The notes: generated by a model not told the origin, from the letters alone. Shown: positions 1 to 12,100, counted from the first letter of the stretch. The stretch is DNA of 64,000 nt from Theristus sp. LFF4_11 (GCA_030248135.1 JASANC010001576.1:1-64000); one strand, 5' to 3'. Program-made: numbers and translations.

Positions 1-2
1 CG

Positions 3-269
3 TGGAAAGTCGGCCGAGTAAACCGCGTCGTCTCGGATAAAGAGGCAGAAGTGCGCCTACCGAGTAAGCGACTGATAAATCGACCGTGGAATCTGCTGTA
101 CCCCATCGAAGCCGGTAAGAAACAAAGTGACGCTGACGACGTCAAAGAACCTGTCAAGCACGAAACGACGGAAACGACTGCGAAGAGTGCACCTGCTGAA
201 GAACCTCGTCGATCTGCTCGTTTGGCTGCAAAACGAATCAGCAGCAGCGACCGCTTCGACCTCTACTGA
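3..269 (+). CDS. C-terminal end of a BEL/Pao-type retrotransposon polyprotein (5' end outside window)
   Basis: The frame is open from base 3 to the TGA at 267-269. It begins with WKVGRVNRVV and continues into RLPSKRLINRPWNLLYPIE. This is the pattern of the small domain after the integrase core in BEL/Pao polyproteins (DUF5641-like: a WxxGRV start, a variable middle, and a final RPxxxLYPLE). The rest of the polyprotein (protease, reverse transcriptase, RNase H, integrase) must lie upstream of the window. After the domain comes a charged tail rich in Lys, Glu and Thr with an RRSARLAAKR basic patch. Family assignment rests on the motif only. Whether the element is intact cannot be judged from this fragment. 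Confidence 0.75.
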   Translation, partial: WKVGRVNRVVSDKEAEVRLPSKRLINRPWNLLYPIEAGKKQSDADDVKEPVKHETTETTAKSAPAEEPRRSARLAAKRISSSDRFDLY

Positions 270-820
270 CTAACCTTTCTTTTTCTCTCACTCCATCTTC
301 ATTTCCCACCTCCACACCAAACTTACCATCCATTTCCCTTAACCATTTTCTTTCACTGTGGGCAATGGGCATTGGCGTGTGCACCGGATGGTGGGGGCTG
401 TGGGCCGTCCTGGGTCGGTCGAGGGCCGGGCTTCGTGCCCCGGGCCCCGCTGCTGTGCTGCGTTTACAGTTCTTTTATAATCTCATGCTGTGTGTTTTGT
501 GTCACACCATTTTTGCCATAATCTTGGGTCATTTTGTCGTTTATAATCGTATCACTTTCCGGGTGGGAGTGTGCTGAACCCCACATACTTTGCACGTGCA
601 TTTGGCGTGCTCTGGTACGCGTGTTACATTTTATGTGTTACGTGTTACATTTATGTTGCTAGTTGCGTGATGTGATGCTATGTTGTGTCTTCGGCAACAT
701 CGTTGCTCATGCTTTTGCCTGTGCTCTGGTCTGTTCTTTTCAGTATTAGTGTGTTTGCGTCTGTGTCTCAAGTTGTAGTGGCAAGTAAAACGTTAAACCG
801 TTGAAAACAATCAACACAGG
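270..820 (+). repeat. Probable 3' UTR and 3' LTR of the BEL/Pao element
   Basis: This stretch directly follows the polyprotein stop and has no credible coding frame. It is G/T-rich on the plus strand from about 357, starting TGTGGGCAATG, and runs to about 818 near AATCAACA. That would fit an LTR beginning TG and ending CA. The second LTR is outside the window, so neither boundary nor a target duplication can be confirmed. Confidence 0.35.
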
Positions 821-3100
821 AGGTACGGTGCGCAAGTTTGTCGTCGAGCTGGTTGAGAATCTCAGCAACCTATTCGAAGACGCGCACAGTGTTCTCAAGA
901 CTGCCAAAATATTCTACCTTCTGAGATAGATGGATCTGAATAGCTGCTGGCGTACGGAAATGCTGCATCTGCACTAGTTTTATTCATCAATTTTGCCGGG
1001 CAAGGGCAGTTTCGCTGACGAATGGAAACGATTCAAATGCGAACGAATTCAATTCCCTGGTCCGAGTATAACTGCAGGCAAGCATGCAGTATCTGGGGAT
1101 GAAAACAAAGAGGGGATACAAAATCAAACCGAACACCTTTGCACCTTTGAGAACGTCGAACCGACCGAAGTAATCGCTTTGATTGCGAAATTTGTGCAAT
1201 GAGGGTTCTCATTTGATATTGATTGTGTTGTTGTTAGGTTGAATGATTTGAAACGAATGATTGCTGATTTGTTTGGTTTGGCAATCTGGTTTGGCTTTGG
1301 TGTTTTTTCTGAATCTTTAAAAAATTCTGCGGTAAAACGATGCAATTGGCAATTGCAACTCTGAGCATCGTTAAGAAATGATGCTCAGAACAAAAAAAAC
1401 GACATTAAACAAGCACAAAAACCATTTTCGTCATGTTTTTGAAATTTGCAGAAACCAAATTTCATTTGTAGAAATTTTTTACTAAATTTCTGCAAATTGC
1501 AGAACCGAATTTTTGAAAAAAAACCTAGGTTTCGGCGACCCCATTTTCCCACCGACGACATCACGTCTCGTGTTTTGCCTCTCAATTCACCTCAAATAAC
1601 ATGGAAACAAGTTCCACAACAAACCGGTGTGATCATGCTGACGACACGAGGCGAAACAGCAACGAGCAACCAACGAAGTTACGCTTGCAGTGGCAGACAG
1701 TGCAATTTCCACCTTTCGAGATCCTGAAAAACGATGCGTAAATGTGAGTTCTCTGCTTCTATCTCACCTTAGCGACATCGGAATTTGTTGAACTAGCCTT
1801 TGCGACGCTCAAGTACTTCAATGCGCGAGTCGATCATCACTCACCAAGGCTGAAAACAGTCGATAAATCAATCCAGAATACCACCTGCAGCGTTGAAGAC
1901 TAAGTGACAAGGTAAAGTCAAAGAAAATTTTTGTTGAACTTTCAAAAAATTATGCCAAAAACGGCATTTTCAGGGCACATTAAAGAAAAAATTTCAAAAA
2001 TTTTTAATAAAAAAAATTAAAAAAATGCTCATTTTTTTTTACTTAAAAAAAAATTTAAAAAAAAATTTTTTTTTGACCCTTACATCTCTAGGGGGTCCAC
2101 CTAGGGTTAGGGGAAAAAAAATCCGGATTTTTTTTTAAATTAAAAAAAAAAATTAAAAAAAAATTTTTTTTTTACAAGTTAGGTTTGTTCGAAGCGTCTC
2201 GTCGAGCTGAGTTCATCTAGACTATTTTCAGAACGATCCGGAAAACTATAAGAGCGAAAATCGTGTTTTATTGAAATTATGTCCATTTCATAGAGGGAAA
2301 GTTGCATTTTCAACAGTAAAACAGGACAATTTTCGACGTGTACTTGAATATTGAACCGTTCTTAGTTGTTCCTCTTTAGAAAATTACCAAAATTTGACTG
2401 TGTTCAAAAATTCCTGTTTGCTGTAGCTAAGTCGGCAACCCCTGTCGACCCGGTCGCCCCCCCCCCCAAGACACTTACTTTCAGGTTCAACCAGCTATGC
2501 TATCTGCCACATGGCGAGAGCCCACTCTTCAAATCATCGTATCGAAAACACGTACCATGATTTCGCGATCACGTTGCGGGCAACTGACAGACGCAAGTTT
2601 AACACGTTAGTTTAGCTCAGCACGCAAGTTTTAACATGGGGCCATGTTATCGGGTATCTGAAAAACGGTCGTGTGATGTGGTATTAACCAACATCTCCGC
2701 TCCAATTGTTTAACAATATATCGCACAACTCCATTGTAGACCTATAACATACGCCAATCAACAAAATATCATGTTCATCTCATGGCCTACCGACTGAAAA
2801 AACATGTTCTAAGTTGCAAGAAAACGATTTCTGAAACGATATTTCAATTCAGTTAAGTCATTTCAACGCTAAAAATTGACTCTAGAAGTCATCCAAATCG
2901 AAAAACATGGAGTACGTCGGTCAAAATGACCAAATAATGACATGTACCTAAGCACACAAAGAAGTTGGGAAGAAAATTTGGTTTGAACTTTCAAAAAATT
3001 ATGCCATAAATCGAATTTTCAGAGCAAAGTAGAAGAAAAATTTTTCAAATTTTTTTTTAAGTTTGAAAAAAAAAATCCAAATTAAAAAAAAACGAAAAAA
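821..3100. other. Gene-poor stretch with exon-like scraps and low-complexity A/T tracts
   Basis: No convincing gene. Two short frames look coding-like. One at about 826-929 (+) reads VRKFVVELVENLSNL and stops at TAG. The other at about 1773-1903 (+), after a CTTAG acceptor, reads EFVELAFATLKYFNARVDHH and stops at TAA. I could not join either to a longer protein or recognise a family. They may be terminal exons of a gene broken by the retrotransposon, or decayed copies. The intervals 1915-2170 and 2950-3120 are poly-A/T rich. Their GTTGAACTTTC..AAAAATT segments are inverted relatives of the TAGGGTTGTT element described at 4411-4976. Confidence 0.3.
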
Positions 3101-3124
3101 ATTTTTTCAAAGCCCCTAACCCTA

Positions 3125-3465
3125 GGCCGGTCAAAATTTTGAAATTTGATAGATAGATAGCTAAAACGCTAAAAGGCTATAAAAACAGCAAAATAATGCT
3201 AAAAATACACTAAAAGTCAAGTATAAACGCGTATTTTACCTAAAATTAGCGAAATTTTCAAGAATTACGAGCAAAAATGGTCAATTTTGGTCAAAAATTG
3301 ACTTATTTTATGTCTTCGAAGACAAAAAATTTCAGATAGATAGCTGGCTGAAAATTTTTTTAGATAGATAATAGCTGAGCCGAAAAAACTTGTTTGATGA
3401 TAGAGATAGATTCGAAAATTTTTTGGGGGGGGGGCGGCCCCCCAGCCCCCCCCCCTAGAACAACT
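3125..3465 (+). repeat. Dispersed repeat R3, copy 1 (GATAGATAG/ACGCTAAAA family)
   Basis: The segment GGTCAAAATTTTGAAATTTG, GATAGATAG, AAAACGCTAAAA, GCAAAATAATGC, then a poly-G tract ending TAGAACAACTATG, recurs almost unchanged at about 5450-5785. The right end contains GAACAACT. In the second copy the left end is AGTTGTTC, so short inverted termini are likely. No coding capacity is visible. It is probably a non-autonomous DNA element. Confidence 0.6.
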
Positions 3466-3514
3466 ATGTTTCGTTTGCCCGGGTGGGGGGTCGGTCGACT
3501 TGGTTGGGGGGGGT

Positions 3515-3625
3515 GTAGGGTTGTTAAACAAAAATCAAATTTTTTTATTAAAAAAAGTGATTAAAAAAGAACAAAAATGCCGATTTTTTAAATTCGAAAA
3601 ATTTAGTTTCCCTAATATGCTCTTA
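3515..3625 (+). repeat. Truncated left end of the TAGGGTTGTT hAT-like element (R1)
   Basis: Begins TAGGGTTGTTAAAC and continues with the poly-T/poly-A, GTGATTAAAAA and CAAAAATGCCGATTTTTT blocks seen at 4411 and 5023. It breaks off after GCTCTTAAA near 3628. Non-coding remnant. Confidence 0.55.
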
Positions 3626-3769
3626 AATCCTGGCGCTTCTTTTTTAAAACGCACGCGCACGGGCATCGGCATGCTCATGCTCATGATCCACTAGCGCGCC
3701 TGCACACGCTCCGGCCTCAACAAAAACTTGTTCAAAACGCAATTGTTCTGACATCTTCCTTTCTGAAAA

Positions 3770-3850
3770 GGCTTGGCTTAGGTTAGGATTAGGTTAGGAT
3801 CAAGTTAGGCTGAGGATTAGGCTTTAGGATTAGGATTTGAATTAGGTCCG
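3770..3850 (+). repeat. Degenerate telomere-like tract (TTAGGC-related)
   Basis: About ten imperfect copies of TTAGG(C/A/T) follow one another, including TTAGGTTAGGATTAGG and TTAGGCTGAGGATTAGGC. Nematode telomeres are commonly (TTAGGC)n, so this looks like an old interstitial telomere tract or a sequence captured with the transposon nest that begins about 60 bp downstream. Confidence 0.55.
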
Positions 3851-3912
3851 TTTAAACAATGTCCGACAACGAGCGTGTCGGTTTTTAGAAAAAAAGGACA
3901 ACCCTCTTAAAT

Positions 3913-5016
3913 CAGTAGCGAAAGCGGGACCTCGGGTGAGGGGGGGTGTTTGCCTAATTTTAGAGGGGGGGGGGGTCAGGTGCCTTCTCGGTGAGGGGGG
4001 GGGGTGCACGGGCAGCAAATTTTCCTGAGGGGGGGGGGTGCACTGGCAGAAAAATTTCGTGGGGGGGGGTGCACGGGATCGCACGGGTAATACCAAATTT
4101 TTGCCTTAGAAAAACACAGAAATTCTTGTAAAATACAGAATATTTTGTGCAAACAAGCTGCTTGTTTGGTCAGAAACAACAAAATCTATGCAGGGACAGA
4201 CACAAACGTCAAGAAAAATGCAAAAATTACGGTATTTTCAGAAAAAATTGAGATGAGATTGACCACCGTGAGGGGGGGTGCGATCCCGTATTTTCTCGCG
4301 GAGGGGGGTGGGGGGAATCTAGTACCCGTGTCGAGGTAAAGGGGGGAAGGGGGGGTACACGGGTATCTGCCCGTGCACGGGCAGGATTTTCGGCTGAGGG
4401 GGGGTGGACCTAGGGTTGTTAAACAAAAATGAAATTTTTTTTTTAAAAAAAAAAGTGATTAAAAAAAACAAAAATGCCGATTTTTTTTAAAAAAAAAAAT
4501 TCGAAAAATTTTTCTCTAATATGCTTTGAAAACCTCAATTTTGGCACAATTTTTCGAAAGTTCAACAAAAATTTTCTTTGATTATACCTCGTAAAACCGT
4601 CAGCAGTCGATTTTGGGCCGTTTTACCGACTGATTTTAGGCTTCGACAACATCGTGTCGTGTCGTGTCGTCGCGACACCATCAGAAGAATTGATCGATCA
4701 CTTTAGCATTAGCTTAGCTGGGGACAATTAGTGACGTTTTGGAGGTCAAAACACAAGAAGAGGCATGGTGACGGTTTGGAAAAGGGGTAATTGAGGTCAC
4801 CAAAACAAAATCTGCAAAGTTCCGCCATACGGGTGTCATTCGGGAGGCGCTTGCATATCATATGTGGTTCTTCGGACTCCCTGATTGATTTAGCACAACT
4901 TTGATTTTTGATTTTTTTTTTTAAATTTTTTTTTTTAAAACAAAAATGACGATTTTTGTTTTTTTTAACAACCCTAGGTGGACCCCCCCCCCCCCCCCCC
5001 CGCACTTTCGCTACTG
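3913..5016 (+). mobile_element. hAT-like non-autonomous element R2, copy 1, interrupted by element R1
   Basis: The left end is CAGTAGCGAAAGCGGGACC at 3913. The right end, CGCACTTTCGCTACTG, finishes at 5016, giving an inverted CAGTAGCGAAAG terminus. The flanks share CTTAAAT (3906-3912 and 5017-5023), consistent with a target-site duplication of 7-8 bp. The body has poly-G tracts, several GTGCACGGGCAG-type blocks, and a central segment with AAACAAGCTGCTTGTTTGG. The same body occurs intact at 37725-38252 and partly at about 25040-25560. No transposase frame is present. Element R1 (4411-4976) sits inside it. Confidence 0.75.
4411..4976 (+). mobile_element. hAT-like non-autonomous element R1, copy nested inside R2
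   Basis: Starts TAGGGTTGTTAAA and ends TTTAACAACCCTA, so the termini are inverted. It is flanked on both sides by the identical 8-bp GGTGGACC (4403-4410 and 4977-4984). An 8-bp duplication is the hallmark of hAT-superfamily insertion. The interior is about 0.55 kb without a coding frame. It contains CTCAATTTTGGCACAATTTT, CGTTTTACCGACTGATTTTA and GTGACGTTTTGGAGGTCAAA blocks. Other copies lie at 5023-6014 (with an insert) and 24290-25029. Confidence 0.85.
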
Positions 5017-5022
5017 CTTAAA

Positions 5023-6014
5023 TAGGGTTGTTAAACAAAAATGAAATTTAAAAAAAAAGTGATTAAAAAAAACAAAAATGCCGATTTAAAAAAAAAATTC
5101 GAAAATTTTTCTTCTAATATGCTCTGAAAACCTCAATTTTGGCACAATTTTTCGAAAGTTCAACAAAAATTTTCTTTGATATTACCTCGTAAAACCGTCA
5201 GCAGTCGATTGTGGACCGTTTTACCGACTGATTTTAGGCTTCGACAACATCTGCGATGAAGTTTTTGAGCGTCCCAAAGCTTGGCTTACCATTTCCGATG
5301 CAGATAAGGTGACGATTCGCCGTCGCCATAGTTGTTCCAGAGCCGAGGGGTTGGGGGGGGGGGGCAGCTGGAGCAAATTTTCCAGATAGATAGATAGCTG
5401 GAAAATTTTGGGGGGGGGGCCGCGGGGGGGGCCATGTGACTTTGGGGGGCGGTCAAAAATTTGAAATTTGATAGATAGCTAAAACGCTAAAAAGCTATAA
5501 AAACAGCAAAATAATGCTAAAAATACACTAAAAATCAAGTAAAAACGCGTATTTTACCTAAAATTAGCAAAATTTTCAAGAATTACGAGCAAAAATGGCC
5601 AATTTTGGTCAAAAATTGACTCATTTTATGTTTTCGAAGACAAAAATTTTCAGATAGATAGCTGACTGAGAAATTTTTTCAGATAGATAATAGCTGAGCC
5701 GAAAAAACCTGTCTGATAGAGATAGATTCGATATTTTTTTGGGGGGGGGCCGGCCCCCCCCCCCCCCCCCCCCTAGAACAACTGTGGTCGTCGCGACTCG
5801 CGACATCATCAGAAGAATTGATCGAATTTCAAGGCGGTATGTTTGCCTTCACTTTAGCATTAGTTTAGCTGGGAACAATTAGTGACGTTTTGGAGGTCAA
5901 AACACAAGAATAGGAATGGTGACGGTTTGGAAAAGGGGTAATTGAGGTCACCAAAACAAAATCTGCAAAGTTCCGCCATACGGGGGGGGGGAGTCATTTG
6001 GGAGGCGCTTGCAA
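5023..6014 (+). mobile_element. Element R1, second copy, interrupted by R3 and truncated at its right end
   Basis: Starts TAGGGTTG at 5023, immediately beside the R2 right end. It follows the R1 sequence to about 5330, where an R3 repeat (about 5335-5787, AGTTGTTC to GAACAACT) interrupts it. It then resumes at about 5790 with GACATCATCAGAAGAATTG and runs to GGGAGGCGCTTGCA near 6013. The R1 right terminus AACAACCCTA is missing. The remnant ends 88 bp before the golgin start codon. Confidence 0.7.
5335..5787 (+). mobile_element. Repeat R3, copy 2, inserted in R1
   Basis: Bounded by AGTTGTTC on the left and GAACAACT on the right, and inserted into the middle of an R1 element. The interior matches the copy at 3125-3465: GATAGATAGCTAAAACGC, AATTACGAGCAAAAATGG, and GATAGATAATAGCTGAGCCG with poly-G tracts. 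Non-coding. No clean target duplication was seen. Confidence 0.6.
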
Positions 6015-6101
6015 AGTAACACCACAACGAAGCCGGAGGAGTACGAAATCACGCACGTTGTAGCAGCGCATATATTGACGATTTTGATGTTTTGATGAAA
6101 T

Positions 6102-9100
6102 ATGGCTGGTTGGCTGTCCAACATCCGCAACATCCAAGGCCAACTGAGTGAATTCACGCGTGAAGTGCTCACTGAGACCGTGGAAGATGTCGAGGATCCT
6201 GCTGTGGCACTTCAGGTCAGCAGACAGAAAACAGCAAAATGTTCTTTTGTGTCCATTTTTATTGTGTTTCCGTGGCACTAATTTTTCACTCTTGTCTTAT
6301 CTGCCTGGGCCTCCCTCTGAACTGAACTTTGCCTGCGCATGCACCAACACCGTGGTAGAGCCTGTTTGTTTTTAGGGTGTCCTGTCGTTAGAGTCATGGT
6401 TGTTTCAATTTATTTTGGGCAGGCGAAAAAAGTTCCGATCTTTTACATTTGAGGTTAAAGCGACGGTAAGCATGAATGAGTATACCAATAACTGTCGTGT
6501 TGCGGTGGTATATGCACTTTTGATTTATTGAATTGTGATTCTGTTCGAATACATGTCACACGAAACAGTGCCCACCTTGCGCATTCAGGTCACGCGAAAG
6601 CAGCTGGCCGACAGTCAGACGGCGTTGCAGAACGCCAAACTCGAGATCGACCGTCTGCACGAGCAACTGACCGAGTACACGGAGCGAGCGAACGCGGCGG
6701 AGCTGCGCATCGAGGCGAGCACACGCGAGCAACGCGAGACGCTTCGCGACAAAGACGCCGAGATCTACAAGCTGCAGGGGAGTTTTAGCTCGGAATGTTT
6801 GGTGGGGCTTCGTTTAATTTTTATTTTTTATGTTCTGGAGCACGTCATGTTTGGAATTTTTGGGTCACCCGGATTTTCACGGTAGGAGCTGATGGGAAAC
6901 AGCGAAAGAGCAAGCATCCATCCATCCGTTTTATGTTTTATTTCGAGAAAGTTGCATGGAACTCCGATAAAACAGTTTGTAGAGCAAACGATACGATGTG
7001 ATCCATCCATTCCAAAAGAACTGAATGCAGAGCTGGAACGTGTTTTCGCGAGCTGAGCCTCCAATCGGACAAGGCCCAATTGGTCCACTCCCGATCTCAA
7101 TTTTGTTCATTCGTTCAGGAGCAACTGGCGTTTGTCGATTTGCACGATCGCTCCGAGCCGTCGATGTCCGAATTCTCGTCCAGCAGTCCACCGTTGTCAC
7201 CGGCTCAGGTTGGGAATGGATTTGTTGTCAGATTTGATTGATTTGCAACGCTGGCAAACCTGATACCGCCATGATGCCGTGGTGTTCGCTGACGAAATGT
7301 CAAACAACCCAACCTTCACGTATTCCACATAATCGTTGGGCATAAAGCATGTGGAACGCACAGCGATTCTTTTTTGTATGTGATTCATAGCAACCAAGTA
7401 GTAGCTATGCGATTTCTACTGAATGTCAGTTCTTGAATGCATTTTTATCGTGTATCGTGCATTTTTATCATTTCGTTTTGTTCATTTTAGGACATTGAAC
7501 TGCGACAGTTGCGTGATCAAGTGAAACATTTGACGGCAGAGGTGAACCACTGGAAGTCGGTCGTTCGCAACGAAGAGGACGGATCGAACGTGCAGGAAAA
7601 AGTGAGCGCGTTCTCATTTGTGAATCTGGATGAATGATCCAATTGATAACAAAAACGCCAAAAACATTTTCGACATCCGTGATTGATCGTCACACTTTGC
7701 ACCACCCCGCCAGTACAATTCAATCTGGTCGTTTTTGGTTTTTCAACAGTTTTGAAGAGGTGCACATCACTGATGAGGTAACCTTTTTTCTGTGAGCCAG
7801 GCCGAAGTGCAGAGAACCATCAAAAACTTTGGAGATTTTCCCCATGATGTTTCTGTTTTCCGGAATATTTCTCCAACCAAACCACTTCAGCTAGCCGACC
7901 TAACCAAGCAACTGAACGAGTCCGTCGATCGACACCAGGAGGACGTGGCAGCGTTGCAGCACGCGCACTACGAACAGACGAAGCAGCTAAGGACCGACTA
8001 CGAGCAACGAATTGCGGCCTTGCAATGCGAGCTGGTTCGAACGAAGTTTTGTGTTGTTTACGGCACAGAGCTAAAAGAAAGGATGTTTTACCCAGACTAT
8101 AAGATCTGTCTGTGGTAAAACACCTTCGGCAGTTCTGCCTGGTGTCCGTCGCACTGACGAGCCAGGTGGCACCGCGGTATGCGTCTACCTGGCGAAACCG
8201 CAAACAGCGAAAATGTATTTAATGATTGATGTGAAAAAAACAAAAAAAAACAATTTAGGAGCAGCGTTCCAAAACGACCTCCGAAAGCGCGGCCACCTCA
8301 ACGAAAGCGACAATATCACAAGAGCAAAGCACCGTCGCCGAGTGCGATGCAAACACGGAGGACGGTTGGAGCAACCAGGATTGGTCGGTCGACGACGCCG
8401 GCAGCAGCACCGGCAAAGCATCGGCCTCCTCCTCCTACCACACGACCGTCACCAATGCGGCGGCACCGGAAGATCGGTGGAGTAAAGAGGTTGGGCGTGA
8501 ATTGCAAAACTCGTTTGATGAAAGAACTGAAAATCATGACCGAACTGATTCAAAGCGTGAATAAACGTCAGTGAAGCTTTTTGTGTAAAATCACCTCGGG
8601 AAACCTGAGCTTTCTGAGAACAACGGTTTAAGTTGACTTTACACAGCATTGCTGCAATATTTTTTTGGTTTCATCGTGTTTTTCGAGCTCGTGTTGTGGA
8701 ACTTTTATTTTTGGGGAATATTGTCTTTCAAATTTTGTGAATTAGTCAGTCAAACTTTTTCATGTGGTTTTTGGTCATAGTTGTCTTCCACTGTTGCGGT
8801 CTCCGTTTCCATAGCTGAACTGAATGTAGAATCATCGTAAAATTGGAGAAATTATAAAAAATACGTTTCATTGTAGCTCGAAGAAGCTCGCCACAAGAAC
8901 GAAGAACTCAGAGATGACATTGTGAAGCTGAGACTCGATCTTGAAGGCATTCGGACTGCGAAGGCCATTGGTGTGTTGGTTTTGTGTGAAAATTTCAAAT
9001 GCGACCATTCGCTGCAACTGTGTTGTGTTACGATGATTACTTTGTTAAAAATACGAATTACAACTTCAAGAATGACTGCAGGTTTCAATACACGGTTATT

Positions 9101-12100
9101 CTAATAGATGATTGATAAAAACTAGCGAACGGTGATATTAGGCGATGTTTTTAGCCATGGCTAAGCCAGAAAAACGCCGTTTTTATGTTTTTGTTTCTTT
9201 CTTTCGTTGTTCGAGTTTTTCTGTCGTAAAGTGCCTACACGCCGCTTGGTCGGGCTCGATCCCCCGAACCCACAGACAAGAGTCTAACGCGCTTCCATCC
9301 AGGCCACGAGGGTGATAACAAAAAAAAGATGAAAAGGGTGATAAAAACATTTTCTGTTCAGATGTAGCCGAATCGACGGAGCGAATCGGCGAACTGCAAG
9401 CGCAAGTCGACCAGCTAACAAAGAGCATCGAAGATTTGGACGCTCAACATCAGGCCGCCATTGATAAAGCAAGTGTCGTCGTATTGCCTTTTCTTTCATA
9501 GTAGTTTTTTAACAGAATTAAACAAGAAATAACAACCATGGTGGCAAGCGCTGTTTGTGCTGTTTTTCTTTGTTGATAATTATGTTTCTTCAACAAAAGT
9601 TGTTATGTCGATAGTTAGATTTATGATGCAGTTTATTCGATCAAACCGAGTGTTTGTCACAAATGATAGTGTCGAGAAAAAAAATTTGCAAACCTAAACT
9701 CGCACAACCGCTTGCAGTTGCTCGCGTCGAAAGCGGACATGACGCAACGCATTGAGCTGTTAACCGAGTCGAAACAGGAGCTCGCGCGAAACAAGGACGA
9801 AGCGACGAAGAAACTCGAACAATATCGCCTTGAGAATCAGGAATTGACGGCGGCCTACAACGATTTGAACGACGAATTGGAGAACCTGCGACAGGAGAGC
9901 GAATCGACCGTCGGCGCCAACCGCGATTTGACTGCGCAGCTCGGTTGGATTTGCACTTTTGTTTTTTTGTTTTGTTTTTTCAGAATCTGCTTTGAGAAAA
10001 AACCTGCACGTCGTGTGTTTGCTGCAGCCTTAATTTTCGAAACTCATTCCACCGCTATTCTGGTGGTATTTGATTTGTATTCGCGGTACCACGCACTGAG
10101 TGATGTTGTGCATTGTACCAGGTTTGTTTTTCGTCCAACTTCTGTGCCAATGCCCGTAATCTGTGATTGGTTCAAGGTATTTTAAACGAAAAAAATTACT
10201 CCAGAAAGCGCCCAACAACGCTTAGACGAGCTGATGTCGCTGACAACCGCACAACAAGCGCAAATCGACCACAGCGCTCATGTTGAGGTGAGACGTTGAA
10301 AATTTTGTGTTATGTCAGATTTTAAGACTTAATTTAATTCGTTTTTCGGTTATTTTAGTTTTTTTGCTTCGATGTTATTGCTAAATCGGTTTTTTTCTGT
10401 TGGAATTCTCATCTTTCATAATATACAGGCCTCCATGAGTGAACTGCAAGAGGAGCTACGCGTCTGTAATTCAAATAAAGATACGATACGACAGGAGGTT
10501 GCCGAGTTCCAGGTTAGTGTTGCAAAATAAAGCCGTATGGAAGAAACTGAATGAACGCATCGTTCTCTTTATTCAAGTTTTATACATTTTTTGGTTCTGC
10601 GACTCAATGGGCTCAATGATTAAACAGTTCCATGCTCGATGCGGCAATTCAAAAAATGTCGTATGAATTTCAGGGACCAGCATCAAGCATGAAATATAGC
10701 CAATCTTTTTTCTGTCCAGAAAAAAACAAATATGGAAAAGGTCAATAGTCGAACTGCTTTTGAAGTGCAACATACTGAATATTATGCATGTGATTGAACC
10801 GAGAGTCATGTGAAACTTGCTGATTGGCTATTTTTCGAACTGGGCTCACTGATTGCTCATTCACTTCAGCCATTCAGGTCTAGAAAATTCCGAAGAAATT
10901 CTCGTTTACCCTTTTCTTTCAGGAGAATCTCGTGCAAGTGCAACAACAGCTCGTTGAGTTACAGCAAAATAACGAAACACTGTTGGACGAGAATAACAGA
11001 CTGCGGGCGGAGCTGGATGCGACAGCGGTGAGTTCACTCGATCGATTTTCAAATACTGCTGGCTGCTGATTGGCTGCATTCTGCAGTTGGGTGCGTTCAT
11101 TGGTGGTTGAAAAAAACGATAAAAATTTTGTTTTTTTCAAGAATTCACTCGCCGACTCGCCGTCCGCTGCGTTTTGCGAGGCGGAGGCGCAAACTGAGGA
11201 GACAGACGATTCCACTACCGACGTGGCGCAAGTCCATGTGGAAGTTTCGCAATCCGAGGTGAATGACGAACTGCAGATGGAAAATACGGACACGAAATTC
11301 GACACTATTGACGCGTTGAAGGCTGAGCGTGATCAGCTGAAGCGACGCTTCGAGGAGCTCAGCGCTTATTTGACGCGCTATCGCTCGGTCGTCGGCGAAG
11401 AGGCGGCCAAGATTGTTGAGATGCGCACGTCCGGAGGTTGGGGTGTCTTTTTTGTTTTTACTAAACTTTGTGCTCAATAAAGTGTTGACTGGTAGTTCAA
11501 GAGGAGCATATGAGGCCACCCCTCTTCTGCATTTGATGTTGGACAGGTTCAAATGCAGAGAACCAACAAAAAATTGGTTGATTTGGTCATTTTTGAAAGA
11601 GAGAAAAATTACACTCTATCATGTGAAATTGAAATCGCTGTAAGATATGAGCTCTGGGCCCTGGCTCAGTGGTGTCAAACAGTGTCAAGCCAGAACTCGC
11701 GGTGTCAGTCCGTGGAACAAAAACTGTTGTAAAAATAGGTTTTGTTGTGCGTTTTTAACTTGATACCTTCGGTCAACGTGCAAAAGTGTGGCTCTTGCGG
11801 TCTGAATGTTTCAGTGTGATCATACAGCAAAGCTAAACGTTTGTGGATCTCCGTTCTCAGTGACGTAACTCAGAATTTTGAAACGAATACATCGAATTCA
11901 ACTGAAACAATCGCATGAACTGAATTTTATGATGGCGCGCCTTTGTTTATCATATTTACTGACAGCTTTTGAGTTCGGTTCGCTGATTGGTGGGGTACTA
12001 CCAGCCCTGACGTAGTCAATCGCAAGCAAACTTACTGTGTAACCGTAGCAGTCTGAAAAATTCGTCAATTCAAATTTTATCTTGTTTTTCTGTCTCAGTC

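Noticed and set aside
1640..1903. Two-exon gene from about 1640 to 1903
   Set aside because: The upstream frame and the EFVELAFATLK frame do not join in phase through the visible GTAAAT/GTGAGT donors and CTTAG acceptor.
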